Shown here: positions 15,646 through 15,720 of the stretch, piece by piece
Layout: each line of letters begins with the position of its first letter
Numbering within the stretch: the stretch's first letter is position 1
From: Bacteroidota bacterium
GTDB taxonomy: Bacteria > Bacteroidota > Bacteroidia > Sphingobacteriales > Sphingobacteriaceae
Assembly (NCBI GenBank): GCA_013286985.1
Contig: JABDEQ010000061.1
Span: forward strand, 1 to 15,720
Direction: 5' to 3'
DNA: 15,720 nucleotides
The notes under the pieces: model-generated
The model's database searches: none
The model's input: the letters and a program-made list of their open reading frames with translations, nothing else
What the model was told of the DNA's origin: nothing
Made by a program: the position numbers and the translations under genes

Positions 15646-15720
15646 CTATTCCGAAGCCAGTAATTCATCCAGGTTTTCAAGACTCATTATAGTGCCTTCT
15701 TTAAAGCCTCCTTCTACGAA
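15646..15720 (-). CDS. C-terminal end of a second AHSA1/SRPBCC protein (cut by window edge)
   Basis: From the edge the minus strand reads 24 codons ending EGGFKEGTIMSLENLDELLASE and a TAG at 15646-15648. This matches the end of the neighbouring AHSA1 protein (EGGFTMGLNQLEELLTF) in position and pattern, so it is a tandem paralogue. It ends 85 nt upstream of the next start, on the same strand. Only the C-terminal helix is visible, so nothing can be said of its N-terminal part. Confidence 0.75.
   Translation of the reverse strand, partial: FVEGGFKEGTIMSLENLDELLASE

Overview
The window reads as chromosomal DNA of a Bacteroidota bacterium, most likely Sphingobacteriaceae (Mucilaginibacter/Pedobacter-like). 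The reasons are AT-rich intergenic DNA, translation starts without Shine-Dalgarno sequences, and protein families typical of that group. The genus is an inference from composition and gene content. Almost everything lies on the minus strand; the exceptions are a phosphohexomutase and a methyltransferase.

Left edge (1-1645, minus): the N-terminal half of a LanB-type lantibiotic dehydratase, cut by the window edge. A frameshift at an A7 tract splits it into a 73-codon piece and a 479-codon open frame that has no stop before the edge. The AT-rich 733 bases upstream hold no convincing lanthipeptide precursor. Then come a plus-strand phosphoglucomutase/phosphomannomutase (2379-4115), a perfect palindromic bidirectional terminator, a DinB-like protein and a DHA2-type MFS exporter.

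Middle (6211-9220): a nested inverted-repeat, REP/BIME-like element (6394-6544), a 500-residue conserved protein of unknown function, a small orphan protein, and gene-free AT-rich DNA with palindromes and an orphan plus-strand terminator-like hairpin.

Right half: an MFS_3-type exporter preceded by two 13-bp direct repeats at 22-bp spacing (a LytTR-like operator candidate), a classical SDR oxidoreductase, a divergent class I SAM methyltransferase with a DOT1-like motif I, and a DUF155/RMD1-type membrane protein. Between 13454 and 13702 lie a terminator, a roughly 95-bp decayed copy of part of the nearby DHFR/RibD-like gene, and two REP-like hairpins. The right edge carries a secreted DUF4412/GLPGLI-like protein and a minus-strand cluster of two tandem AHSA1/SRPBCC proteins followed by the DHFR/RibD-like reductase.

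The points most worth following are the split dehydratase, the BIME-like element, the DHFR-derived gene fragment next to repeats, and the paired operator repeats. No tRNA, rRNA, CRISPR array or complete insertion sequence was seen.
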